Below, piece by piece: positions 1 through 39,535 of a stretch of 64,000 nt of DNA. Origin of the DNA: Lumbricus rubellus. Taxonomy: Eukaryota > Annelida > Clitellata > Crassiclitellata > Lumbricidae. Position 1 is the stretch's first letter. Every line of letters begins with the position of its first letter. The stretch covers positions 42,552,459-42,616,458 of the forward strand of contig OX243815.1 in assembly GCA_945859605.1 (NCBI GenBank), in the 5' to 3' direction. Both the position numbers and the translations under genes were made by a program. The notes beneath the pieces were generated by a model that ran no database searches, was not told the DNA's origin, and was given only the letters and a program-made list of their open reading frames with translations.

Positions 1-1
1 G

Positions 2-538
2 AGATTTAATAGAACAGTAAAAGAGAAGATGTTTAAATATTTTACAGCAAACTCAACTCAGAGATATATCGATGTTTTAGATAATATGGTTAATTTATAC
101 AACCACACAAGACATTCTTTCATAAAAATGACTCCTGTTAAAGCGAGTATCAAAGCAAACGAATGGGTTGTGTGGATGAATCTATATGGGGACGCTGTAC
201 CTGAAACTGTTAAACCAAAATTTTCGGTAGGAGATAAAGTAAGAATTTCTAAGAAGAAAAAGACATTTGAGAAAGGCTACACAAATCGTTGGACACAAGA
301 AATTTTTACTATAACACAAATCCAATACACAGACCCTATAACCTATAAAATATCTGACTATCATGGAGAAGAAATAAAAGGGACATTTTATGAAGCTGAG
401 TTACAATCGACAACGCAAGATACATTTAAAATAGAAAAGATTATAAGAAAACGTGGAAATCGGTCTTTGGTTAAATGGTTAGGGTATGATGATTCATTCA
501 ATTCATGGGTTAATAATAAAGACTTGATATCATTGTGA
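2..538 (+). CDS. Polinton/Maverick-type integrase, 3' part with chromodomain
   Basis: The frame is open from the window edge, so the catalytic core lies upstream and only the C-terminal part is seen. It starts in the RFNRT(V)KEK motif that normally follows the catalytic glutamate of cellular/Polinton retroviral-like integrases, then runs through the helix YIDVLDNMVNLYNHTRH and the SH3-like segment (FSVGDKVRISK). It ends with a chromodomain (KIEKIIRKRGNRSLVKWLGY, then a SxNSWV segment). This order is known for integrases of Polinton (Maverick) elements, which paste linear double-stranded DNA into the genome; chromodomains may steer insertion to chromatin. The visible part has no frameshift. 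No capsid, polymerase or protease gene is in view. A Ginger-type transposase is an alternative. Confidence 0.75.
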   Translation, partial: RFNRTVKEKMFKYFTANSTQRYIDVLDNMVNLYNHTRHSFIKMTPVKASIKANEWVVWMNLYGDAVPETVKPKFSVGDKVRISKKKKTFEKGYTNRWTQEIFTITQIQYTDPITYKISDYHGEEIKGTFYEAELQSTTQDTFKIEKIIRKRGNRSLVKWLGYDDSFNSWVNNKDLISL

Positions 539-735
539 ATTTAACTGATTTATGGTTTCTACTACAGCCCTTGTGCAATCATTACTTCTCTATGAACACG
601 CTTTATTAACAAGTTAAACTGTACATTCGCAGCTTGGTATCACTGATGATACCGAAACTAGGTCATGAAGCACGCTGACTAAAAAAAAAGGTCGTTAACT
701 TTCTTGGGCGGCTAAAATCGAAAAACAAAATTCTT

Positions 736-1078
736 GACTTTTTTGAAACAGATGACTAAAAAAAAAGTTAGAAAAAAAAGTTAGAAAAAAAAAAGTTAGA
801 AGAAAAAAAATTTGGGAAAAAAAGTTAGAAAAAAAAAGTTAGAAAAAAAGTTAGAAAAAAAGTTAGAAAAAAAAGTTAGGAAAAAAGTTAGAAAAAAGTT
901 AGAAAAAAAAGTTTGAAAAAAAGTTAGAAAAAAAGTTAGAAAAAAAAGTTAGAAAAAAAGTTAGAAAAAAAAGTTAGAAAAAAAGTTAGAAAAAAAGTTA
1001 GAAAAAAGTTGGAAAAAAAGTTAGAAAAAAAGTTAGAAAAAAAGTTAGAAAAAAGTTAGAAAAAAAAGTTAGAAAAAT
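736..1078. repeat. A-rich tandem repeat (GTTAGAAAAAA)n
   Basis: About 30 imperfect copies of a 10-13 bp unit GTTAGAAAAAA(A) follow the integrase ORF. They are succeeded by a TAA run and an (AT)n tract to about 1132. The repeat may belong to the terminal region of the Polinton, but no matching inverted copy is visible here. Confidence 0.85.
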
Positions 1079-1080
1079 AA

Positions 1081-1088
1081 TAATAATA

Positions 1089-1128
<40 letters not shown>

Positions 1129-1135
1129 TTTATAG
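1081..1135. repeat. (TAA)n/(AT)n microsatellite
   Basis: A run of TAA followed by about 15 AT dinucleotides directly after the A-rich array. Confidence 0.8.
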
Positions 1136-1164
1136 AATTTTTCGGGGGACTTTTTGGTCATCAA

Positions 1165-1490
1165 CTTCTTGGTCAGGGGACATCAGCGCCACCATGGAAT
1201 GCATGGAATGCATCGTCAAACACGAAGTCGCTGCTTATCGATTATACAGTAGGCTTATATATGGTAACACGTGCAACTAGCCTACGTAGTCAGTAGACAT
1301 CAACGCCACCATGGAATGTGTGGAATGCATCGACTAACACGGGCAAATACACGGACAAACACGTAGTCGCTGCATATCGATTATCTAACAGTATATAATT
1401 ATTGTAACACGTGCAACTAGCCTACACAGTCCGTGGACATCAACGCCACCATGGAATGTGTGGAATGCATGGAATGCATCGACAAAGTTT
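1165..1490. repeat. Tandem repeat, about 120-140 bp unit, three copies
   Basis: Three copies each contain CATCARCGCCACCATGGAATG followed by a GGAATGCAT repeat and, in two, CGAAGTCGCTGC/TATCGATTAT and ACACGTGCAACTAGCCTAC. Unit starts are near 1181, 1297 and 1438. No coding role is seen. Confidence 0.7.
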
Positions 1491-1555
1491 AACTGATTTA
1501 TTAGCTGACTGTTTCTTCAATGGAATACACCCCCCCCCCCAGTTTATCCAGTGTA

Positions 1556-1703
1556 CTCATCATAGCTGAGTCGTCTAGGTGGAACAAAAATCTCGTTACA
1601 AATTTCTGCCCCGGCGGGGAATTGAACCCACGACCTCTTGGACGACAGTCCAGCGCGCTATCCACTGTACTACCGAGCACCTCCCTCAGGAAATAATAAA
1701 AGA
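1556..1703 (-). mobile_element. tRNA-derived SINE, family A, truncated
   Basis: The reverse strand reads CTCGGTAGTACAGTGGATAG (A-box region) and GGTCGTGGGTTCAATTCCCC (B box), followed by the family-specific body CAGAAATTTGTAACGAGAT. It is the same family as the copy at 3241. The head region is duplicated at 1738-1803, an event of about 88 bp. Confidence 0.75.
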
Positions 1704-1737
1704 CATCCAGAAGATAAAATAATTAACTAATTTCTAC

Positions 1738-1803
1738 TCCAGCGCGCTATCCACTGTACTACCGAGCACCCCCCCTCAGGAAATAATAAAAGACATCCAG
1801 AAA
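1738..1803 (-). repeat. Local duplication of the SINE-A head
   Basis: This segment repeats 1650-1704 almost exactly (tRNA-like head plus the downstream GGAAATAATAAAAGACATCC). It therefore reflects a local duplication rather than an independent insertion. Confidence 0.7.
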
Positions 1804-2039
1804 ATCCTTTAGCGCCATTTTAAAACTTAATTTATCTTCAATATCAGGCTTCTTCAAAAAAAGCCAAAGAATCCATTCTGCATCTACTCAGACACACACG
1901 CAGACACACACACACACATACACACGCCAATCGGCTTCAGTAATATTTTCCATATTGCCTCTTGACCAATCCGCTCCTGTCGTGTCATGAATCTCATAGC
2001 ATACATGTATGCAGAAATCGTCTCGGCTAGGTCCTATAT

Positions 2040-2213
2040 ACTTATGATGTGCACTGCCTTGATGTCCAAACCATCTGAGTCTTTATTCGTTGGACGACTT
2101 TTTTTACTCTGCTGGTTCCTTCTATTGTCTTCTCAAGACTTTTCTGTTTGACCAGGCCTTGGTTGGGAGCGCCTCTGAGTAGAGATCTTGAAGGGGCGCT
2201 ATATAAATTTATG

Positions 2214-2252
<39 letters not shown>

Positions 2253-2262
2253 CTTTGTATAA
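2040..2262 (+). mobile_element. CR1/L2-type LINE or SINE 3' tail
   Basis: The segment ends in GGGAGCGCCTCTGAGTAG, then CTTGAAGGGGCGCTATATAA, then a (TGAT)n tail. This 3' terminus is shared with the family-C SINEs in the window. The preceding 100 bp resembles the end of a reverse transcriptase ORF. Confidence 0.65.
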
Positions 2263-2904
2263 CAGAGTCGTTAGAACACATGACTGCGACCTTGATATGC
2301 ATTAACATAATGTTAATATAATTATCATTGATGTTCTTAATTTAACAAGTTGTTTTGTCCATCCTAAGATTAAACGGTTAAGCGCAATTTGAAAATGTCA
2401 AAAGATATCCTACGTCATCATGGATTGATTCTGGGATTGATATTCTCACTCGAGTCTTTCGTCGAATCGTCCCACGCAACCTCTGTACCACGTTACCTCT
2501 GTACCACGTTACCTCTGTAGGACTACCACGTTACCTCTGTCTTCCTCGTTCATCGTTACCTCCCTCTTTACCTCGAAAGTAGCCTAAGTTGCCATCGGTA
2601 TGGAATTCGGCATCCTACCACGCTCACAGAAACCCATGCGACGTATACGCTGTAACCGATGCAGCTATCTGGATTCTGGAACAGTAGGCCTACGTAAGTG
2701 CTGTAATATGCGAAACAAATTTCTGCCGAGGGCAACGGCCTCTGTTGCCAAAGGCCTCGTCAAATCTGGATCCATGCATCCATCCGGCTGAGCGATAATT
2801 TATACCATTTTCTATAGCGAGATGTATAGGCCTAAAGTATTGTGTGAATAACGTAGACCCCCTCGTAGGGAGGTTGCCTGCTCCAGATGTCTGGTGTGAT
2901 GGCC

Positions 2905-3159
2905 CAGGGGCGGATACAGAAATTTTCTCAGGGGGGGGGGCGAAAAATTGTTATCTTGGGTCCTGAAAATTTTTGCTGATCCTGGGCAGGAAAATCTGGC
3001 GACTTTTTGGTCACCCGTTCGAAACTTCAGAAAACATACCATTTTTCCACCCTAAAAATCTGACGACCTTTTTTTGTTCAAACCGAATGGGGGCCACGAT
3101 ACATGGGCATTTATAAATGGGGGGCCATGGCCGGATTGGCTCCCCCTAATTCGCCCCTG
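2905..3159. mobile_element. Short hAT-like non-autonomous element
   Basis: Termini CAGGGGCGGATACAGA and TAATTCGCCCCTG form an imperfect inverted repeat. Flanks TGATGGCC and CCATGGCC match 6 of 8 positions, as for a decayed 8-bp target duplication. The copy at 34951 shares the interior GGGGGCCATGGCCGGATTG. Confidence 0.6.
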
Positions 3160-3240
3160 CCATGGCCATTAGTGGTAAGTGGAGACATAATTTTATCAGA
3201 TTGATTGTCATTTCTGCCATCGTTATTTGTATGTGTGTAC

Positions 3241-3532
3241 ATGGCTCGATAGTACAGCGGTTAGCGCGCTGGACTGTCGACCGAAAGGTCGGGGGTTCAA
3301 ATCCCCGCCGGGGCAGAAATTTGCAACGAGATTTCTGTTCCACAAGCACCCCCTAGCCGACTCAGCTATGATGAGTACACTGACCTCACGGTCAGTGGAT
3401 GATGAGACGGCGAGGGAGAGGATTGGCCACCGCCCTCATATGCCGAGGCCTTGAAAATGAAGGCGCTAACACTTCATCCCCATTGGCTAGCCCTCCGGGC
3501 TAGCTAGGTGGGATATCATCATCATCATCACA
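3241..3532 (+). mobile_element. tRNA-derived SINE, family A, near full length
   Basis: The tRNA-like head spans about 3242-3317, with an A-box region TAGTACAGCGGTTAGCGCG and B box GGTTCAAATCC. A unique body (CAACGAGATTTCTGTTCCAC, GGCTAGCCCTCCGGGCTAG) follows, and the copy ends in an (ATC)n tail. The anticodon stem does not pair properly, so this is not a functional tRNA gene. Confidence 0.8.
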
Positions 3533-3539
3533 TGGCCAT

Positions 3540-4310
3540 TCATATAGCGCTTTAGCAATAGCCTCACGGATGCGATTTCATTGTTAGGCTACATGTTATT
3601 TAACTGACTTAGATTGGCATGTGGTTTGGCCTGTTTCGATTCGAGTGAATTGGATTGGGTGCTGGATCGTCAGTCTGATGTGGAACAGATTGCATTATTT
3701 AGTTTTGTTTCCATTGCACTAGGCCTATAGCTTAGGCCTAGTTTGGTTTGGCTCCGTCTGGCTATTATTAGATTGAATTGGTTTGTCCTGAAAATGAGCT
3801 GACGAAGATTGTACTTCTTATGACACTCGATGTGCTTTTCTGCGTGTCGATGTAGCAGCTAGCACAATCATTCAATAGCGTCTTCTTAGAACCTACATTG
3901 TATCTGGGGTGCTTTTCGCCAGCCTTAACGTTACAACAGGTTCGACAATGCAGCTCGGAGTAGCCTTTTATAGCAGCCTTTACCAGCGCATCCATCTATA
4001 GGCCAACTATTTCTATAGACACGCTCACCCAGCCACTTCTCAAAGATCTTAATAGTTCTACGTGCTTCTAGTCTTGCTATATCCCTTCAGCAACGCTTAA
4101 ATGTACCATGACCTGAGCGAAATTCAGGCCCGATACAGACTTAACAGGCCGAAACAGGAGAATGAATGATAGCCATTATAGGCCTGCTATGTACTGTACG
4201 GCTGGGTAAGAAAATATATTATCTGCCTCACAGTGTGTTGGAGATTCAATGGGTTTAAAAATGGATGCAGAACCGATCCACGTAATTATAATACAAGCAT
4301 ACATATAATA
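3540..4310. other. Intergenic, no supported feature
   Basis: No ORF with family resemblance and no clear repeat was seen. The opening 50 bp (CATATAGCGCTTTAG...CCTCACGGATGCGATT) recur near 27760-27803, so they belong to an interspersed repeat. Confidence 0.5.
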
Positions 4311-4317
4311 CATTATA

Positions 4318-4722
4318 CACTGTGTCCCAATAAATCGGGCACCCTTTTTATAATGTAAATAAAACTAGTAAATATTCGTCGATTTTCAAAATTTCAAAAC
4401 TGTTTTTATCCTGATATAATTATCTACAAATTGGTAATTTATGAACGGCCCTCACTAAAAAATTACGTCATAATGACGTCGTTAATTTACATATCAAAAC
4501 CAAATGTCAACAAAAACCGTTGTTTTTGGTACTTAACATTTGAATTCTCTGATGCAAATGACGTAATTGTGACGTCAATATTCATGCCAGAAACTTCATA
4601 TTTGAATCAGTGTAAGATAATTATCTCAGGATAAAAACAGTTTTGAAATTTTGAAAATCGATTAAGATTTACCGGTTTCTTTCACATTATAAAAAGGGTG
4701 CCCGATTTATTGGGACACAGTG
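4318..4722. mobile_element. Tc1/mariner-type MITE, 405 bp
   Basis: The ends CACTGTGTCCCAATAAATCG and its complement are part of imperfect terminal inverted repeats of about 110 bp, flanked by TA on both sides. No transposase remains. It shares the CACTGTGTCC terminus with the element at 16355. Confidence 0.85.
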
Positions 4723-4730
4723 TATATATA

Positions 4731-4815
4731 CACTGTGTCCGGGGAAAAGGGACTCATTTTGTAGACATGAAAATAAATAAAATAAGTAAATGTTGATCGA
4801 TTTTTTCCCAGGGTT
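4731..4815 (+). mobile_element. Fragment of a second CACTGTGTCC element
   Basis: A single terminus CACTGTGTCCGGGGAAAAGG preceded by TA begins eight bases after the previous element. No clear right end was found. Confidence 0.45.
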
Positions 4816-5085
4816 TAGGCCTAGGCCTAACTGTGGTGAGAGCGCCTCTGAATAGCCTATGCTGTGAGAGCCAGACTGCAAACGCTGGAGCGAGTAGAGT
4901 GGTGGAAGTGGAGAGACTGAGAGTAAGAGTTCAGGGAACTGTAGGAGACAAAATACTATGGACAGAAGGAGGAATTATTGACTACCCTTTCTGTAAAAGT
5001 CCGGTTCCAGAGCAGCCGTTTCATAATAATTATTTTCAATAATATTGTAATTTTGCATCAAAACCTATTAGTCATCAATCGCTAG

Positions 5086-33537
<28,452 letters not shown>

Positions 33538-34180
33538 GGGTAAAAGAATTTTAAGTGACACGAAATTTAAAAAATGTTCGACGACGACAGCTGTTCTTCG
33601 CGTGGAAACCTTGCGAGTAACGGTCAAATCAGCTGTTCAAACATCTCGATGGTTTGAACGAAAACTGACTGAAATCTCATCTGCTGATTTATTTTGCTCG
33701 TTTGTCGTGCACAAGTCACATGTTGTTGATGGTTGTTTTGAGTGAAATCGCAATGAGATTGATGATTTGATGATTAGAGAAAGCAGAAATTTGTCATGAC
33801 AGGTTTATACTGAGAGGTTTATACTGAGAGGGCAAAACCCCTTATTACCTAGCGGTTTTGTGTTGATGCAATGGGCTTTAAACCCCAAGCTCTCAGATGT
33901 TTATTGTTTAGCCTCATGTGTGCCAATCAAGTTGATAATAGTTTCCTGGATGAAGTTAGGAGTTGCCAACAGTTTTGGCGTGGTATTACGAAAATCTGAA
34001 ATTATCAAAGACAATTCTTTGGCGTGCCAATATCAAATGATGACCAGGGTTGCAATCACTCTTGCCAACAAGTCTCTTGTTCACTGGTTTGATTTTCAGT
34101 GTATTTTCCTTGTACTTTTTGCTGCTTGGTCTTCTATTATTCCACTGTGACCAACCACAAGGTGCATTAATAAATAATAA
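33538..34180 (+). other. Probable SIK3 3' untranslated region
   Basis: No long ORF or known repeat follows the stop. AATAAA occurs at 34169-34174, inside an AAT-rich stretch, so the true cleavage site is uncertain. Confidence 0.5.
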
Positions 34181-34424
34181 TAATAATAAGATAATTTATA
34201 TAGACCCGGATAAATCCTGAGGCTGAACTCTAAAGAAAAATGAACTATAGATGAGTTTTAAAAAATCAGTGACATTGGATGATAGTTTTAGAAGTCTTGA
34301 GATGTGATCGGAATGTCCCCAGAGGTGGCTGGGACGTTGGCACGAGTAATTTGCAGGGGACAAATCAAATATCATTGCCTCTGATCAGTCAAACTGTTTT
34401 ATGAATCACTCAAGTGTTTTTCCT

Positions 34425-34500
34425 TTAGCTACGACTGGGAGCGCTCCTGTGTAGGGTTGCTAAAGGGGCGCTATACGAGTCCACGAAATGAGTGAATGAA
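34425..34500 (+). mobile_element. LINE/SINE 3' tail
   Basis: GGGAGCGCTCCTGTGTAGG, then AAAGGGGCGCTATACGAG and an (ATGA)n-like end. Confidence 0.55.
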
Positions 34501-34950
34501 TGTAAAAGTTTACTAAGATTTCTTTGAGTGACAGATTGCTCCCTTCACAATTGAGTCTCCGTTGTTTATATATATTTTTCGAAGCTTTGTAAACTCAATT
34601 TCCACGCGTTTTATAAGCAAAGACCATCGACTTTTAGCGATTGAGACTTGAAAGGTTAGGGTCTGTCAATATATTGCGTACGCAAGGAAGGAGAAGGTGG
34701 TCCCTGATTTAGGTGATGGCATACATGTGTGTACAGCACCGAGGAGTCTTGACAGAATTCATGTACTCAAATTAAATGCCTTATTATGACATCCACGTTA
34801 GCCTATTTATAACCCTCCATTATCCTATAGTCGTCTGTTGGCATTTGATTAATATACTACAATTAATTTCAAAGCTAAACAGTAAACCATCACAGTTTTG
34901 CAATTTAAGCTGGCAGATATGATGTTTGACAAAAATAAATAGCTTCCAGG

Positions 34951-35050
34951 CAGTGGCGGGTGCAGAAACTTTCGAATGGTGGAAGGCCATGTTTCATGCA
35001 ATTTTTAAATTGGGGGCCATGGCCGGATTGCCCCCATGGATCCGCCCCTG
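34951..35050. mobile_element. hAT-like MITE, 100 bp
   Basis: CAGTGGCGGGTGCAGAAAC...GGATCCGCCCCTG is flanked by an exact 8-bp duplication CTTCCAGG. It is related to the element at 2905. Confidence 0.85.
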
Positions 35051-35250
35051 CTTCCAGGGTAGGGGTGGAAAATACAATTTTGTGCGTGCATAATATATCG
35101 ATGGCTCTAACTACGCTTTCTGAGCGTGTTATTAAGTTTGACAAACTGCTTGATTAAATTGTGTGCTGTTGAGTGTTGAATTTCATGCTATTATTATAGT
35201 AGCACTGCTTACTAACATTCCCGCTGTGATATCGTTTCATGAACTATTGC

Positions 35251-35308
<58 letters not shown>
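35251..35308. repeat. (GT)n microsatellite
   Basis: An almost pure run of about 28 GT dinucleotides in the region between SIK3 and MAP3K20. Confidence 0.95.
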
Positions 35309-35313
<5 letters not shown>

Positions 35314-35964
35314 AGGACTTCCCAGCTTATCTGTAAATAGATACACAGCATGTTTTGCGATCTTTCTGCATCTCATTTTGTTTGTCGGTACCATTGTTAT
35401 TCTCTGTAATAGTAATGGTAATGTTTCGGCTCTTTCAGTCTTAGACTATGGGAACATTTATTTCTGAAGGTGGCTTTAGTAGTAGTGTGGGATTTTTTAT
35501 TGCCAGTGTCTAATGTGACGTGACAGTTGTTACTTGTTAAGAGTAAGTTATTACAGTATTTAGTTTCGCTATTAATTATTATTATTATTATTATTGTTTT
35601 AGACACAGGGGACGTTGACTTTAGAAGACCTGTGCCTTTATGGTACTAGCCATAAAGTGCCCTGCTCATTTTTCAATTGATTGGTCAGGTTTGATTTGCT
35701 CTTTCCAATTATATTACGATGTACCGCTTTTAAATGCACCGATATTGATATGTACACCAAATGGACATTTAAGTTCCCCATGCACTTCTGCTGGTCTGAG
35801 ATTTAAATAGATTTTAAAAAAATTAAATTTGCAACTGGAAGCAACTTTTTATGCGGTAAACCTACTTGTCACTTGATTTGCGTTCAGCTCTGTCCAATTT
35901 ATTTGTGATAACTGGTTGACAAGTCATGCAGCCAATGGGTTATGGCTCTTGGCCCGTAACACAG

Positions 35965-36048
35965 GGACTATTGGGTTAAACGTCCCATTGGGTGGAACGT
36001 CTCATTGGGTCGAATGTCCAACTGGGTTGAGCGTCCCATTGCGATTGC
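35965..36048. repeat. 18-bp tandem repeat, about four copies
   Basis: The unit is GGGTNGAACGTCCCATT. It resembles the GGGATGAAACGTCC subterminal repeats of the MULE at 45406 and could be a relic of a related element. Confidence 0.6.
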
Positions 36049-37139
36049 TGTTTTAGTGATGCAGTCATTTACTTGTAATTTTTCTGCAGTGCCTTCTCTG
36101 CTCTGTTGTGCAGTCATACACACTTGTAAACTGTGAAAGGAGAGCAGGAGCAAGTACAGACCTTGTGCACGATGTTTTTGTTGGTTTTGCCTGTACTAAA
36201 CAATTTTTTTTCTCAATGACAATGTTGTTTCTGCTCACGCATGACATATATCAGAATGTAAACACGACATCTTCATTTCCGCTAATGCAAAAGCAATGAT
36301 GTGTTCTGCAGATAGTTCTCTTTGGTCACTGCTGCCTATTTTACTCTTGACCTGGCTTGTGATCTGCCAAAGCTTCTTTGAATTTTTTATATCTTCTTTA
36401 CATTTAATTTCTTCGACCTGCTGAATAACTCCCTCCCATGACCCTAACATGGCAGTGTAAACAAAAAATACCCAAAATGGACTGAGCGAGTTTTGGAAAT
36501 GTGCTCCTCGATTATTGTATAGCTGTACTGTACCTCCCTTACAAAGCAATAAATAAATCAAAGCTGAAAGACTGCTGTGAAGGAGACAGACCTTATTGTA
36601 CTATGCATCACGAATTGCCTTGAAAGATATACGCTGCTGCCTTGTTGTTTTATATCAGTCTTTCGTTCGGAGTCTATTTTGTGGTCGTTTTGCTTCTCTA
36701 TTATCACGAGTGGATTATTTTAATAAAACTACGCTCACTCACAGCAATTTTAATTAATGTGTTTTCAATTCAATAATATTTTGTTATTTAATGATTGGCT
36801 TTTACTTAAAAAATTTCGATGATATATAAGCTGCATTGGTTTCCCAGCCACTTCCATATAGGGGCCTGCTGATAACGTACATACATGTACGTAGGCAATG
36901 TTGGCAGGGTAGTGAAGCCACTGAACACAGAAGACGTGTGCTACTGTAAATGTAGGACTGGGCTGTGAGAGTTGGTGGGTGTAGCTTCTATGTAAACTAC
37001 TAAACAGAAGCGCCATGTAAACTACTATTCAACATAATATTAATAATATTAATCCTTAGCTAAAAATATTACCCGGTAATTTGTTTCTATTTTTGCATGG
37101 ATCAAAAATACAAAAATACAGCTCGTTCTATAGGATTTG

Positions 37140-37370
37140 GAGTTTGTTTGTATGTGCACTTGTTATAGCGCCCCTTCAAGCTCCTACTCTACTCAGAGGC
37201 GCTCCCGAATGCAGAGCGGACACTGCATCGAAGTTTCACGCCGAAGCGCTGAGCAATTGTGAGTAAAGAACTTGCCCAAGGTCCTTACGTGGCGAGGTGG
37301 ATTCAAACCTCGAACCTTCCGGCTTCAAGGCAACGACGCCACCACTATACCACCGCGCCCCACAAGTGAG
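37140..37370 (-). mobile_element. tRNA-derived SINE, family C, full length
   Basis: Nearly identical over its length to the copies at 14557 and 23715, which suggests comparatively recent amplification of the family. Confidence 0.88.
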
Positions 37371-38294
37371 AGGGGTGTGTGCATCAAGGTACATCTGCAG
37401 GTGGGGTGTAAAATAAGATCCATCCATCTGCAGGGGGTGTAATGTAACATCTATGTCCCAATGTGTGTCTTTGCGATTTCAAAGTGCACAATATAACAAT
37501 ATGTAAATGTAAGTCATGAACAAACAACATGGTGTGTACATTAATACTGCACGATTGTAATATAATTTGTAAATCACCTTGGTAAGGCATCAAGATTTCT
37601 CCTTCACTTCGGAGGTACACGCTTTCAAAACGCCACAGTTTAAAAACACTTAAACGTCTTTTAAAAGATGATTATCATATCGTAGCTATGGCAAAAACTG
37701 ATGGCTTCCTAACAGCTTTACTTTCACAAAAGGCCAGTAAAAACACCGTCCACGAAAAGTGTTAAAGGCAGAAATACAAAAATATAAAATTTTATGTCTT
37801 ATACATTGCATAAAAATCTGCATTCAGCAGCAAAAGAGGTACTTCAAAAATTTAAACATGCTACATCAATTCTACTCTGTAACTTTTGAATTTGCCAAGA
37901 TCCATCACACCATGAGACACTTTCGAGAGGTCTGTAAAGGGTAATTGTACAATGCAACAGTCTACTGGTCAAATACCATGCTGGACTCAATGAAGAGGTT
38001 GGAAGTTGATATCCCCCACCAGGGCAGAGGTTGCTGAATTTCTACTCATCATTAACGGGGATGCCGACCATAACTGTCAATGTGAGGATCAGATGGCGAG
38101 GAAGAGTGCTGAGAGAAAATGAAGAACTTCGCTAACACTTCTTACTTCACACCCACCGTATGCCTCTCACAGCTAGTCAACTTCTAAAAAAGCCATATAT
38201 TCGCAGTGCTCTAAATTCTAAAACACACATATGTACAATCAACAAATTCAACATAGACATTCAGAAACAAAACCTTTCCTAAATATTATAGAAC

Positions 38295-38480
38295 ATATGA
38301 TGATTTTGAAAAGCAGCTGCCATGTAGGCCTATAGTCTTTGATAAGCAGCTGCCATGTGATAAGCAGCTGCCATTTAGGCCTATAGTCTTTGATAAGCAA
38401 CCTCCATGCTGGCCTATAGTCTTGATAAGCAGCTGCCATGTAGGCCTATATTCTTTGATAAGCAGCTGCCATGTATACAG
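38295..38480. repeat. Tandem repeat, about 32-34 bp unit
   Basis: Six variants of TGATAAGCAGCTGCCATGTA plus GGCCTATAGTCTT; one unit is truncated. Confidence 0.85.
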
Positions 38481-38719
38481 TCTTTCCACATTGCGTCCAA
38501 TTGCTTACTATTGCTTTCTTCCTATTGCAATACTTATCGTTTCTTTTTGTTTCACATTTTCCACTTTGGTCCATGTTTGAATACAGCAGCATACAGCAAT
38601 TCTCAGCAGTGCAAATCTGCACCTGATGCAAATGTCATCTCTCTACACCTGATGCAAATGTCTCGAACTGTACCCGCTGCACTGCAGGACCAAACACATC
38701 TCGACCATAACACAAATGC

Positions 38720-38914
38720 CAGGGCTGTTTTTAAGGAATTTTTAGAACTGCACAACTCCTTATTTTCCTTCCCATCCTCCATGGTAAATTACTTCCAATC
38801 GGAGGACAATGGCCATTTTTTGCTAGTTTTATTTGTACAGAAGTGCTTGTACAACTGCACAAATCCATTTAGAACTGCACATTTTGTGTACAACTGCACG
38901 TTAAAAAATCCCTG
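38720..38914 (+). mobile_element. hAT MITE, about 194 bp family, copy 3
   Basis: CAGGGCTGTTTTTAAGGAAT start and GTTAAAAAATCCCTG end; the interior is shared with 17916 and 27038. Confidence 0.8.
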
Positions 38915-39399
38915 AAAATGCTCGGCTTACACAGAGGACTGTCAGAGGTATTAAAATAACATGATTACAGAGAATTGTACTCCAGTGTGGAATGTATCTG
39001 TTAAATTCTGTTGAATTTGTTTGTTCCACTTCTCAACACAGAAAAGATCACTCACAAATAAAAACGAATTAGACAAGTTAAAAAAAGTCTGAGCTACGAC
39101 ACAGCAGCCCTCATTCCAGTCGTTTGGGAAACGCACTGGAGACAGAGGCATTGTAACACTGGACGCATATGGAAAGGTGCAGGAAAACCTGCCGGGGCAC
39201 AGCCAGGAAACTTCGGGGTTTCAATTCCGGGTTTTTCCAACTCGACGAGGTTGCAACTTGCAAAGTACACAGAATTACGGTAGTTGAAGAATTGGGAAAT
39301 CACTTATTTGGAGGTTGAAACTGTATCGTAAACCAGTACCCTGACCCCTATAAACCCATTAGGTTGAGCAACTCACTTTATTTTTTCCGTTTATTTACC

Positions 39400-39535
39400 A
39401 AATGCTCCTATATCCCTCTCTTTGGATCACACTGTCTCCAGCTACGCGCTCTCAAACTGTAGCTTCTCATCTTCCTTTGCTTTTTCAATTTACCTATTTC
39501 TTCTGTCATGGCCTTGTGAACAACTCGGAGCAGTT
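39400..39535 (+). mobile_element. CR1/L2-type LINE 3' fragment
   Basis: Forward frame SLWITLSPATRSQTV, then a phenylalanine-rich FQFTYFFCHGL segment, parallels the reverse transcriptase end at 20440. Confidence 0.5.

Noticed and set aside
3242..3317. tRNA gene candidate with good A and B boxes
   Set aside because: The anticodon stem does not pair and the sequence continues into a SINE body with other copies, so it is a SINE head.
38406..38915. 169-codon plus-strand ORF
   Set aside because: Spans a 34-bp tandem repeat and a hAT MITE; the same peptide ending appears at 27238 from another copy of the MITE.
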